11,609 bases of DNA from 13-2-20CM-68-14 sp035640035. GTDB lineage: Bacteria > Actinomycetota > Thermoleophilia > Gaiellales > Gaiellaceae. Positions 1-5,974 of this stretch are shown here, piece by piece; positions within the stretch are counted from its first letter, which is position 1; each line of letters begins with the position of its first letter. The stretch covers positions 1 to 11,609 of the forward strand of contig DASQWX010000247.1 of assembly GCA_035640035.1 (NCBI GenBank). Reading direction: 5' to 3'. A program made the translations under genes and the position numbers. The notes below the pieces were generated by a model. That model saw only the letters and a program-made list of their open reading frames with translations. It was not told where the DNA came from and searched no databases.

Positions 1-767
1 CCGACGAGGAGACGGGTCAGACGCTGATCTCAGGGATGGGCGAGCTGCACCTCGAGATCATCGTCGACCGGCTCACGCGTGAGTTCAACGTCGACGCGAA
101 CGTCGGGCGCCCGCAGGTCGCCTACCGCGAGACGATCTCGAAGCCGGTCGACAAGGTCGAGGGCCGCTTCGTCCGGCAGACCGGCGGCCGTGGCCAGTTC
201 GGCCACGCCGTGATCAACCTCTCGCCGATGGAGCCCGGCGACGGCTACGAGTTCGTCGACAAGATCACCGGTGGCTCGATCCCGAAGGAGTACATCCCCT
301 CGGTCGATCTCGGCATCCAGGAGGCGATGGAATCCGGCGTCCTGTCCGGCTATCCGGTCGTCGACGTCCGGGTCGAGCTCGTTGACGGTTCGTACCACGA
401 GGTCGACTCGAGCGAGATGGCCTTCAAGATCGCCGGCTCGATGGCCTTCAAGAACGCCGAGCAGCGGGCGAAGCCGCAGCTTCTCGAACCCGTTATGGCC
501 GTCGAGGTCGTGACACCCGAGGAGTACCTCGGCGACGTGATGGGCGATCTCAACTCGCGCCGCGGGCGCGTCGAGGGGCTGGAGCCGCGCGGCAACGCGC
601 AGGCGATTCGAGCACGCGTCCCGCTCGCGACGATGTTCGGCTATGCAACCGACCTGCGCTCGACGACGCAGGGCCGGGCCACGTTCACCATGCAGTTCGA
701 TCGCTACGAGGGAGTTCCCCAGTCGATCGCAGGCGAGCTCGTCGACTCGTCCACAGCAACCGCGTAA
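1..767 (+). CDS. fusA: Elongation factor G, C-terminal part (5' end outside window)
   Basis: EF-G is the GTPase that drives translocation of tRNA and mRNA on the ribosome. The window opens inside the gene (first full codon at 3) and holds the last 254 residues. The start reads D-E-E-T-G-Q-T-L-I-S-G-M-G-E-L-H-L-E, the end of domain III. Domain IV follows, with the G-R-G-Q-F-G-H segment and the tip motif G-S-Y-H-E-V-D-S-S-E, which contains the His that reaches the decoding centre. Domain V follows with the M-G-D-L-N-S-R-R-G-R motif. The end, Y-E-G-V-P-Q-S-I-A-G-E-L-V, matches the usual EF-G C-terminus plus a few extra residues. Stop TAA is at 765-767 and tuf begins 20 nt later, the normal str operon arrangement. 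The GTPase domain cannot be seen, so I cannot exclude a second EF-G paralogue, but the position argues for fusA. Confidence 0.97.
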   Translation, partial: DEETGQTLISGMGELHLEIIVDRLTREFNVDANVGRPQVAYRETISKPVDKVEGRFVRQTGGRGQFGHAVINLSPMEPGDGYEFVDKITGGSIPKEYIPSVDLGIQEAMESGVLSGYPVVDVRVELVDGSYHEVDSSEMAFKIAGSMAFKNAEQRAKPQLLEPVMAVEVVTPEEYLGDVMGDLNSRRGRVEGLEPRGNAQAIRARVPLATMFGYATDLRSTTQGRATFTMQFDRYEGVPQSIAGELVDSSTATA

Positions 768-787
768 TGCACCAACCGGAGGAGTAA
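767..787 (+). other. Six-codon bridging ORF between fusA and tuf
   Basis: ATG at 767 overlaps the fusA stop (TAATG). The frame reads M-H-Q-P-E-E and stops with TAA at 785-787, directly against the tuf ATG at 788. The GGAGGAG ribosome binding site of tuf (778-784) lies inside this mini-ORF. It may simply be chance in a short gap, but it repeats the pattern of the seven larger gaps in the window. Translation of the peptide is not shown. Confidence 0.3.
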
Positions 788-1981
<1,194 letters not shown>

Positions 1982-1994
1982 CGGAGGCGTCGGT

Positions 1995-2165
1995 TTGCTG
2001 ACGACCACCATCCGCACATCTCGCACGCTCCAGGGCGCTGCAACGCTCCGCCTCGCGGCGTCCTCAGTCGTGCCCGTAGCCTCCGGCTACGAACACTCCC
2101 TGCGTCCTTGCGACGCGGGCGTTTCACGGCTGGAGCGCGCGAGCTGCACGGACGGTGGTCTCTGA
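1995..2165 (+). other. 56-codon bridging ORF between tuf and rpsJ (TTG start)
   Basis: A GGAGG at 1983-1987, just after the tuf stop, sits 7 nt before TTG 1995. From there the frame is open for 56 codons and stops with TGA at 2163-2165, overlapping the rpsJ ATG (TGATG). It runs through the whole inverted-repeat element. The peptide has no domain I recognise. rpsJ itself has only a weak site (GGTGG, 2154-2158), so arrival of ribosomes from this ORF could help it start. Whether it is translated is inference; GC-rich DNA gives long ORFs by chance. Confidence 0.35.
2021..2142 (+). repeat. 122-nt element with 13-nt terminal inverted repeats (family C)
   Basis: The ends 2021-2033 and 2130-2142 are inverted copies of each other at 12 of 13 positions (TCGCACGCTCCAG against CTGGAGCGCGCGA). 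Inside are smaller hairpins: 2075-2081 with 2085-2091 (7 bp, loop TCC), 2102-2106 with 2112-2116 (5 bp) and 2048-2051 with 2055-2058. As DNA it looks like a miniature inverted-repeat element; as RNA it would fold as a closed multi-branched leader just before rpsJ. That is also where E. coli keeps the L4-binding S10 leader, so a regulatory RNA is the main alternative. Only one copy is in the window, so mobility is not shown. Confidence 0.5.
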
Positions 2166-2470
2166 TGGCTCAGAAGATTCGTATCCGCCTGAAGGGCTAC
2201 GACCACACGCAGCTCGACCGGTCGGCGCAGTCGATCGTCGAGACGGCCCAGCGAACCGGCGCCACCATCACCGGTCCAGTGCCCCTGCCGACCGAGAAGA
2301 ACGTCTACACCGTCATCCGCAGCCCGTTCAAGGACAAGGACTCACGCGAGCACTTCGAGATCCGGACCCACAAGCGGCTGATCGACATCCACTCGCCGAC
2401 GCCGAAGACGGTTGACTCGCTGATGCGGTTGGATCTTCCGGCGGGCGTCGACATCGAGATCAAGCTGTGA
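2165..2470 (+). CDS. rpsJ: 30S ribosomal protein S10
   Basis: S10 is a 30S head protein and, as NusE in E. coli, also joins the NusB antitermination complex. The 101-residue product has the family signature R-S-P-F-K-D-K-D-S-R-E-H-F-E near the middle, followed by R-T-H-K-R-L-I-D-I, and ends at the usual V-D-I-E-I-K-L. I chose ATG 2165 because the protein then begins M-A-Q-K-I-R-I-R-L-K, as in the family. An ATG 57 nt upstream in frame would add unconserved residues encoded by the inverted-repeat element. The ribosome binding site is weak. Stop TGA 2468-2470 overlaps an ATG that opens a bridging ORF towards rplC. First gene of the S10 operon. Confidence 0.98.
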   Translation: MAQKIRIRLKGYDHTQLDRSAQSIVETAQRTGATITGPVPLPTEKNVYTVIRSPFKDKDSREHFEIRTHKRLIDIHSPTPKTVDSLMRLDLPAGVDIEIKL

Positions 2471-2592
2471 TGACAGGTTCTTTCACGGTGCTGAGCTTTG
2501 CTGGGGAAACCTCCCGGTTCCCCCAGACCCCTTCCACTGGTCCGCTTGCGCGGACAGAGCTCCCTGCCCGCGGCGGCGAGGCGGCGTCATGA
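2470..2592 (+). other. 40-codon bridging ORF between rpsJ and rplC
   Basis: ATG 2470 overlaps the rpsJ stop (TGATG). The frame stays open for 40 codons through repeat A1 and stops with TGA at 2590-2592, inside the rplC start (ATGA). Both ends are therefore coupled by overlap. Its middle reads T-S-R-F-P-Q-T-P-S-T-G-P-L-A-R-T, nearly the same as in the bridging ORF before rplR. The sequence round its start (GTGATGACAGG) resembles that round the rplC start (GTCATGAAAGG) at 9 of 11 positions, as if the old rplC start had been duplicated. Translation is inferred. Confidence 0.4.
2500..2557 (+). repeat. Family A two-hairpin repeat, copy A1
   Basis: Hairpin 1 pairs 2501-2511 with 2516-2526 (11-nt arms, one mismatch, loop TCCC). 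Hairpin 2 pairs 2540-2545 with 2550-2555 (GTCCGC/GCGGAC, perfect, loop TTGC). The 58 nt match copy A3 (11061-11118) at 53 positions without gaps. No T-run follows, so it is not an obvious terminator. It lies wholly in the rpsJ-rplC gap. Confidence 0.85.
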
Positions 2593-3221
2593 AAGGGATC
2601 GTGGGCAGGAAGCTCGGCATGACTCAGGTCTTCGACGAGGAGACCGGCCAGGTGACCCCTGTGACGGTGATCGAGGCGGGGCCATGCCCGGTCGTTTCGG
2701 TCAAGCAGGCCGACGTTGACGGTTACGACGCCGTCCAGGTGGCCTACGACGAGGTTGCGGAGGAGCGGCTCTCCAAGCCGGCCCTCGGTCACCTGAAGAA
2801 GCACAAGGTCGCGCCGCATCGACACCTGCTCGAGATGCGCGGGCTGACCGGCGCCACCGAGGGCGAGTCTGTCACCGTCGACCTCTTCGAGGCCGGCGAT
2901 AAGGTCAAGGTCTCCGGCGTCTCGATCGGCAAGGGGTTCGCCGGGACGATCAAACGGCACAACTTCGGCCGCGGGCCGACATCCCACGGATCGCACAACA
3001 TCCGCAAGCCGGGCTCGGTCGGTGCCTCCGCGACCCCGTCACGCGTGTTCAAGGGGATCAAGATGGCCGGCCGGCTCGGCGGCAAGCGAGTCACTCAGAT
3101 CGGCTTGACCGTGCACTCTGTCGACCCGGAGCAGAACCTGCTGCTCGTCAAGGGCGCCGTGCCGGGCCCCAAGAACGGCATCGTGGAAGTGCGGGAGGAG
3201 GTGCACCGTGGCCGCGCCTAA
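2589..3221 (+). CDS. rplC: 50S ribosomal protein L3
   Basis: L3 is an early-assembling 50S protein whose long loop reaches towards the peptidyl transferase centre. The 210-residue length is normal. It begins with the family's M-K-G-I-V-G-R-K-L-G-M-T-Q-V-F and carries G-S-V-G-A-S-A-T-P-S-R-V-F-K-G (142-156), the loop region, then L-L-L-V-K-G-A-V-P-G-P-K-N-G near the end. The start ATG has a GAGG (2578-2581) 7 nt upstream; this lies between repeat A1 and the gene. The last codons overlap the rplD start by 14 nt, which implies tight coupling with L4. Nothing is odd in the protein; the oddity is the repeat before it. Confidence 0.99.
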   Translation: MKGIVGRKLGMTQVFDEETGQVTPVTVIEAGPCPVVSVKQADVDGYDAVQVAYDEVAEERLSKPALGHLKKHKVAPHRHLLEMRGLTGATEGESVTVDLFEAGDKVKVSGVSIGKGFAGTIKRHNFGRGPTSHGSHNIRKPGSVGASATPSRVFKGIKMAGRLGGKRVTQIGLTVHSVDPEQNLLLVKGAVPGPKNGIVEVREEVHRGRA

Positions 3222-3834
3222 AGCGCCTGTTCTGGACGGAACCGGAAAGAAGGCGAAGGACCTGACGCTCGACGAGAACGTCTTCGGCGCCGATGTCAAG
3301 CCGCATCTCGTCCACGAAGCCGTTCGCGCCGAGCTCAGCGCAAACCGTGCGGGGACACGCGCCGTCAAGAGCCGCGGCCTCGTCGCCGGCGGACGCTCGA
3401 AGCCGTGGCGCCAGAAGGGAACAGGCCGGGCCCGCGCGGGCACGACTCGGGCGCCGCACTGGACCGGCGGCGCGGCGGCTTTCGCCGTCCGGACGAGCTT
3501 CGGCCACAAGCTCAACCGCAAGGAGCGCAAGGCCGCCTTCCGCGCGGCGCTGTCGGCGCACGCCGACGAGGGTACGTTCGGCCTCCTCGCCGACGACTCG
3601 TTCGGCGAGCCCTCGACGAAGGACGCCGCGGCGCTCGTCGAGGCCTGGGGCAAGCAGCGACCGTTGATCGTCGTCGCACAGGACGAGCAGGCAGCGATCG
3701 CCAAGTCGTTCCGCAACGTCGAAGGCGTGCAGGTCGTGACCCCGTCGGAGGTCGAGATCTCTGCACTCGTCTGGGCGCGCTCAGTGCTGGTCAGTGAGAG
3801 TGCGCTGGAGGCCGTCCAAGGGAGAGCGTCATGA
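3208..3834 (+). CDS. rplD: 50S ribosomal protein L4
   Basis: L4 binds 23S rRNA and lines the exit tunnel constriction; in E. coli it also represses the S10 operon. The 208-residue product contains the extended loop R-S-K-P-W-R-Q-K-G-T-G-R-A-R-A-G (63-78), the family hallmark, followed by R-A-P-H-W-T-G-G, where many bacteria have a more basic or Gly-rich form. I use the GTG at 3208, inside the rplC end, because it follows GGGAGGAGG (3193-3201) at good spacing and no better start exists. Stop TGA 3832-3834 overlaps an ATG (ATGA) that begins with M-S-L-H-P, the same residues that start rplW 94 nt later. The ancestral rplD/rplW junction was therefore probably an ATGA overlap. Confidence 0.98.
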   Translation: MAAPKAPVLDGTGKKAKDLTLDENVFGADVKPHLVHEAVRAELSANRAGTRAVKSRGLVAGGRSKPWRQKGTGRARAGTTRAPHWTGGAAAFAVRTSFGHKLNRKERKAAFRAALSAHADEGTFGLLADDSFGEPSTKDAAALVEAWGKQRPLIVVAQDEQAAIAKSFRNVEGVQVVTPSEVEISALVWARSVLVSESALEAVQGRAS

Positions 3835-3920
3835 GCTTGCATCCGGCGACGCAGTCACCTGTCCGCGTCAGCGGACCAGTGGAGGGGTTCGGGGGAACCG
3901 GGAGGTTCCCCCGGGGGTGA
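3831..3920 (+). other. 29-codon bridging ORF that repeats the rplW start
   Basis: ATG 3831 overlaps the rplD stop and has AAGGGAG (3818-3824) 6 nt upstream. It reads M-S-L-H-P, then runs through the inverted repeat copy A2 and stops with TGA at 3918-3920, 4 nt before the rplW ATG. The first 15 nt match the rplW start at 12 positions, and all five encoded residues are the same. It looks like the original rplW start, cut off from its gene by the repeat, now serving as a leader. Whether ribosomes use it is inferred. Confidence 0.45.
3859..3915 (-). repeat. Family A two-hairpin repeat, copy A2 (inverted)
   Basis: This is the reverse complement of copies A1 and A3 with one 1-nt deletion in the spacer. 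The GTCCGC/GCGGAC hairpin is at 3861-3866 with 3871-3876; its loop GTCA is the exact complement of the A3 loop. The larger hairpin pairs 3890-3899 with 3904-3913 perfectly (loop GGGA). The right edge leaves GGGGGTGA (3913-3920) 4 nt before the rplW ATG. That resembles a ribosome binding site, so the repeat edge may supply the rplW site. Confidence 0.85.
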
Positions 3921-3924
3921 AGCT

Positions 3925-4224
3925 ATGAGTCTCCATCCGAACGAAGTCCTGCTGGCGCCGGTGGTCTCGGAAAAGAGCTACGAGCAGATCGAGGAGAACC
4001 ACCGCTACTCGTTCCGCGTCCACCCGGACGCTCACAAGACGCAGATCCGCCAGGCGGTGGAGGAGCTCTTCAACGTCCACGTCGAGCGCGTGAACGTGAT
4101 CCAGGTGCGCTCGAAGCCGAAGCGCCGCGGCATGGTCCGTGGCCGTAAGCCCGGCTGGAAGAAGGCGATTGTCCAGATCAAGCCCGGCGAGTCGATCGAG
4201 ATCTTCGAAGGAGCCCAAGCCTGA
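3925..4224 (+). CDS. rplW: 50S ribosomal protein L23
   Basis: L23 sits at the exit of the peptide tunnel and is a docking site for trigger factor and SRP. The 99-residue product has the family pattern L-A-P-V-V-S-E-K-S-Y near the start, the V-E-E-L-F-N-V-H-V-E-R-V-N motif, and the basic stretch K-P-K-R-R-G-M-V-R-G-R-K-P-G-W-K-K-A. ATG 3925 is the start; it follows GGGGGTGA at the edge of repeat A2. The five N-terminal residues M-S-L-H-P also occur at the start of the bridging ORF at 3831. Stop TGA overlaps the rplB ATG (TGATG at 4222-4226). Confidence 0.98.
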   Translation: MSLHPNEVLLAPVVSEKSYEQIEENHRYSFRVHPDAHKTQIRQAVEELFNVHVERVNVIQVRSKPKRRGMVRGRKPGWKKAIVQIKPGESIEIFEGAQA

Positions 4225-5066
4225 TGGCCATCCGCCGTTACAAGCCGACAAGCCCGGGACGTCGCTTCATGTCGGTCCCGTCGTTCGACGAGATCACGAA
4301 GGACGAGCCCGAGAAGAGTCTGACCGGTCCGCTCAAGAAGAGCGGAGGGCGCAACGCCCACGGCCGCATCACCCGCCGTCACCAGGGCGGCGGGCACAAG
4401 CGCCGCTACCGCCAGATCGACTTCAAGCGCGTCAAGGACGGCGTCCCCGCGAAGGTGGCTGCGATCGAGTACGACCCGAACCGCTCGGCGCGGATCGCGC
4501 TCCTTCACTACGCCGACGGCGCCAAGTCCTACATCCTCGCCCCGGCGCGGCTGCGGGTGGGTGCGACTGTCGAGTCCGGGCCGAACGCGGACATCAGGCC
4601 CGGAAACGCGCTCCCGCTTGCCAACATCCCGACGGGGACGCTCGTCCACAACGTCGAGCTGAAGCCCGGCCAGGGCGGCAAGATGGCGCGCTCGGCCGGC
4701 TCGGGCGTGCAGCTCGTTGCAAAGGACGAGGGCTACGGCGTCCTGCGGCTGCCCTCGGGCGAGATGCGCCGTGTTCCGCTGGGATGCCGCGCGACCGTCG
4801 GACAGGTCGGAAACGTCGACCACGAGAACGTGACCGGCGGCAAGGCGGGCCGCAGCCGCTGGCGCGGCAAGCGCCCGACCGTCCGCGGCTCGGCAATGAA
4901 CCCCGTCGACCACCCGCATGGCGGCGGCGAGGGCAAGTCGAAGGGCGGCCGCCATCCGGTGACGCCCTGGGGTGTCCCGACGCTCGGGAAGCGCACGCGC
5001 CGGAAGCACAAGGAATCGGACAAGTTGATCGTCCGCGGTCGGAGACGAGGAAAGGACAAGAGATGA
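4224..5066 (+). CDS. rplB: 50S ribosomal protein L2
   Basis: L2 is a core 23S rRNA-binding protein needed for subunit association and peptidyl transfer. The 280-residue length is typical. The N-terminus M-A-I-R-R-Y-K-P-T-S-P-G-R-R is canonical. An RNA-binding core follows with G-R-N-A-H-G-R-I-T-R-R-H-Q-G-G-G-H (42-58), and the C-terminal part has N-P-V-D-H-P-H-G-G-G-E-G (226-237), whose first His (230) corresponds to the conserved His229 of E. coli. The end is very basic. Its ATG overlaps the rplW stop. Its own stop, TGA 5064-5066, lies inside the first arm of a family B hairpin, so the terminating ribosome sits on that structure. Confidence 0.99.
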   Translation: MAIRRYKPTSPGRRFMSVPSFDEITKDEPEKSLTGPLKKSGGRNAHGRITRRHQGGGHKRRYRQIDFKRVKDGVPAKVAAIEYDPNRSARIALLHYADGAKSYILAPARLRVGATVESGPNADIRPGNALPLANIPTGTLVHNVELKPGQGGKMARSAGSGVQLVAKDEGYGVLRLPSGEMRRVPLGCRATVGQVGNVDHENVTGGKAGRSRWRGKRPTVRGSAMNPVDHPHGGGEGKSKGGRHPVTPWGVPTLGKRTRRKHKESDKLIVRGRRRGKDKR

Positions 5067-5123
5067 CGAAAATGCTCCGCATTTCCGTCATGGCTGGTTT
5101 CTACGTCACTTCGTTTGTAGGAG
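5063..5123 (+). repeat. Family B hairpin repeat, copy B1
   Basis: Arms 5063-5075 and 5079-5091 pair at 12 of 13 positions around a TCC loop. A tail follows with GCTGGTTT, then GTCACTTCG, then AGGAG (5119-5123). The same order of blocks is found in copy B2 (8823-8884). The AGGAG is the ribosome binding site of rpsS, 6 nt before TTG 5130, so the repeat carries or has captured the site. The first arm covers the rplB stop codon. Confidence 0.75.
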
Positions 5124-5137
5124 AACCCCTTGAGTAG
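5063..5137 (+). other. 24-codon bridging ORF between rplB and rpsS
   Basis: ATG 5063 overlaps the rplB stop (ATGA). The frame runs through repeat B1 for 24 codons, beginning M-T-K-M-L-R, and stops with TAG at 5135-5137, just inside rpsS (TTG at 5130). The short K-M-L-R segment recurs in the bridging ORF before rplF. The overlap at both ends would deliver ribosomes onto the unusual TTG start of rpsS. Translation is inferred. Confidence 0.4.
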
Positions 5138-5414
5138 AAGTTCAAAGAAAGGACCGTTCGTGGAGGAGCGGCTGATGGGCCGCATCACGCAGATGAACGA
5201 GTCCGGCAGCAAGCAGATGGTCCGCACCTGGTCGCGGAGCTCGACGATCTTCCCGGAGATGGTGGGGCACACGATCGCGGTCCACGACGGCCGCAAGCAC
5301 GTGCCCGTCTTCATCAGCGAGCAGATGGTCGGTCACAAGCTGGGCGAGTTCGCGCCCACGCGGATGTTCCGCGGCCACTCCGGCGACCGCAAGACGGAGG
5401 TCAAGAGGTCCTAA
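5130..5414 (+). CDS. rpsS: 30S ribosomal protein S19
   Basis: S19 lies in the 30S head and contacts the A-site finger and S13. The 94-residue product begins M-S-R-S-S-K-K-G-P-F-V, as in the family, and ends with G-H-K-L-G-E-F-A-P-T-R-M-F-R-G-H-S-G-D, the S19 signature. The start codon is TTG at 5130, supported by AGGAG at 5119-5123 with 6-nt spacing and by the family N-terminus; no ATG or GTG fits. A weak start codon in an essential, equimolar protein suggests help from translational coupling through the bridging ORF. Stop TAA overlaps the rplV ATG (TAATG). Confidence 0.98.
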   Translation: MSRSSKKGPFVEERLMGRITQMNESGSKQMVRTWSRSSTIFPEMVGHTIAVHDGRKHVPVFISEQMVGHKLGEFAPTRMFRGHSGDRKTEVKRS

Positions 5415-5974
5415 TGGCCATGCCCGAGACACAGCAGGAGGTCCGCGCCGTCGCCAAGTGGGTGCGCATGTCCCCGCGCAAGGCTCGGCTCGTCACGAGG
5501 CACATACAGGGCCGGAGCGTCCCCGAGGCCCGGACCGTGCTCGCCTTCACGCAGCGCGCGGCTGCCCGCGAGATCGAAAAGGTGCTGCGCTCCGCGGTTG
5601 CGAACGCCGAGGCCAACCACGGTTTGCTCGGCGACAGCCTCGTCGTCTCCGCTGCCTATGTCGACGAAGGCCCCGTGATGAAGCGCTGGCGCGCCCGCGC
5701 CCGCGGCCGCGTGGCCCGGATCAAGAAGCCGACCTGTCACATCACCGTGAAGCTGGTCCCGGGTCCCGAAACGGCGCGAGTTGCACCGCCGCCTGCTCCC
5801 GCGCCCGAGCCTGTAGTGGCGGAGACGCCTACACCTACTGCGGAGACGGAGGCGCCGCCGGTCGAGCAGGAGCCTGAGACCGAGCCGAAGGCGGAGGCGA
5901 CCGAGAGGCCAAAGCGCACGAGGAATCGAAAGGAGGCTCCGAAGAAGTCGAAGACTTCTTCGGATGAAAGCTAA
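5414..5974 (+). CDS. rplV: 50S ribosomal protein L22 with a 70-residue C-terminal extension
   Basis: L22 spans the 50S and, with L4, forms the exit tunnel constriction. Residues 1-116 are the whole conserved protein: K-W-V-R-M-S-P-R-K-A-R-L-V at the start, A-N-A-E-A-N-H-G (63-70) in the middle and the R-A-R-A-R-G-R-V-A-R-I tip of the beta-hairpin. Usual family length is about 110-120. Residues 117-186 are extra. They are Pro/Ala/Glu/Thr-rich and acidic at first, then basic (R-P-K-R-T-R-N-R-K), ending T-S-S-D-E-S. This tail looks disordered and would project from the ribosome surface. The last codons contain a perfect hairpin before rpsC. Stop TAA overlaps the rpsC ATG. Confidence 0.97.
   Translation: MAMPETQQEVRAVAKWVRMSPRKARLVTRHIQGRSVPEARTVLAFTQRAAAREIEKVLRSAVANAEANHGLLGDSLVVSAAYVDEGPVMKRWRARARGRVARIKKPTCHITVKLVPGPETARVAPPPAPAPEPVVAETPTPTAETEAPPVEQEPETEPKAEATERPKRTRNRKEAPKKSKTSSDES
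5929..5973 (+). promoter_or_regulatory. Possible split ribosome binding site with hairpin before rpsC
   Basis: AAAGGAGG lies at 5929-5936, too far (37 nt) from the rpsC ATG at 5974 to work directly. Between them is a perfect 12-bp hairpin: 5938-5949 pairs with 5953-5964 around a GAA loop. Folding it leaves 1 + 9 unpaired nt between the purine tract and ATG, a normal spacing. In the hairpin the rplV codons include ACT and TCT, with T in the third position, unlike the GC-ending choice around them. This suggests the pairing may be selected. Phage T4 gene 25 is a known example of such a split site. Function here is inferred. Confidence 0.45.

Noticed and set aside
2108..2164. Upstream in-frame ATG for rpsJ
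   Set aside because: It would add 19 residues absent from S10 proteins and encoded by the inverted-repeat element. ATG 2165 gives the canonical start.
1982..2164. S10 operon promoter in the tuf-rpsJ gap
   Set aside because: I saw no pair of -35 and -10 like hexamers at good spacing. A promoter without such hexamers cannot be excluded.
2122..2488. TTTCACGG shared by the family C end (2122-2129) and the A1 flank (2481-2488)
   Set aside because: An 8-nt match is too short to claim common origin; the surrounding bases only loosely agree.
2501..2555. Family A hairpins as Rho-independent terminators
   Set aside because: No T-run follows any copy, one copy is inverted, and all lie inside an operon of essential genes.
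4139..5137. 332-codon + frame overlapping rplB
   Set aside because: It is the +1 shadow of rplB. Only its last 24 codons, past the rplB stop, are of interest, as the bridging ORF.
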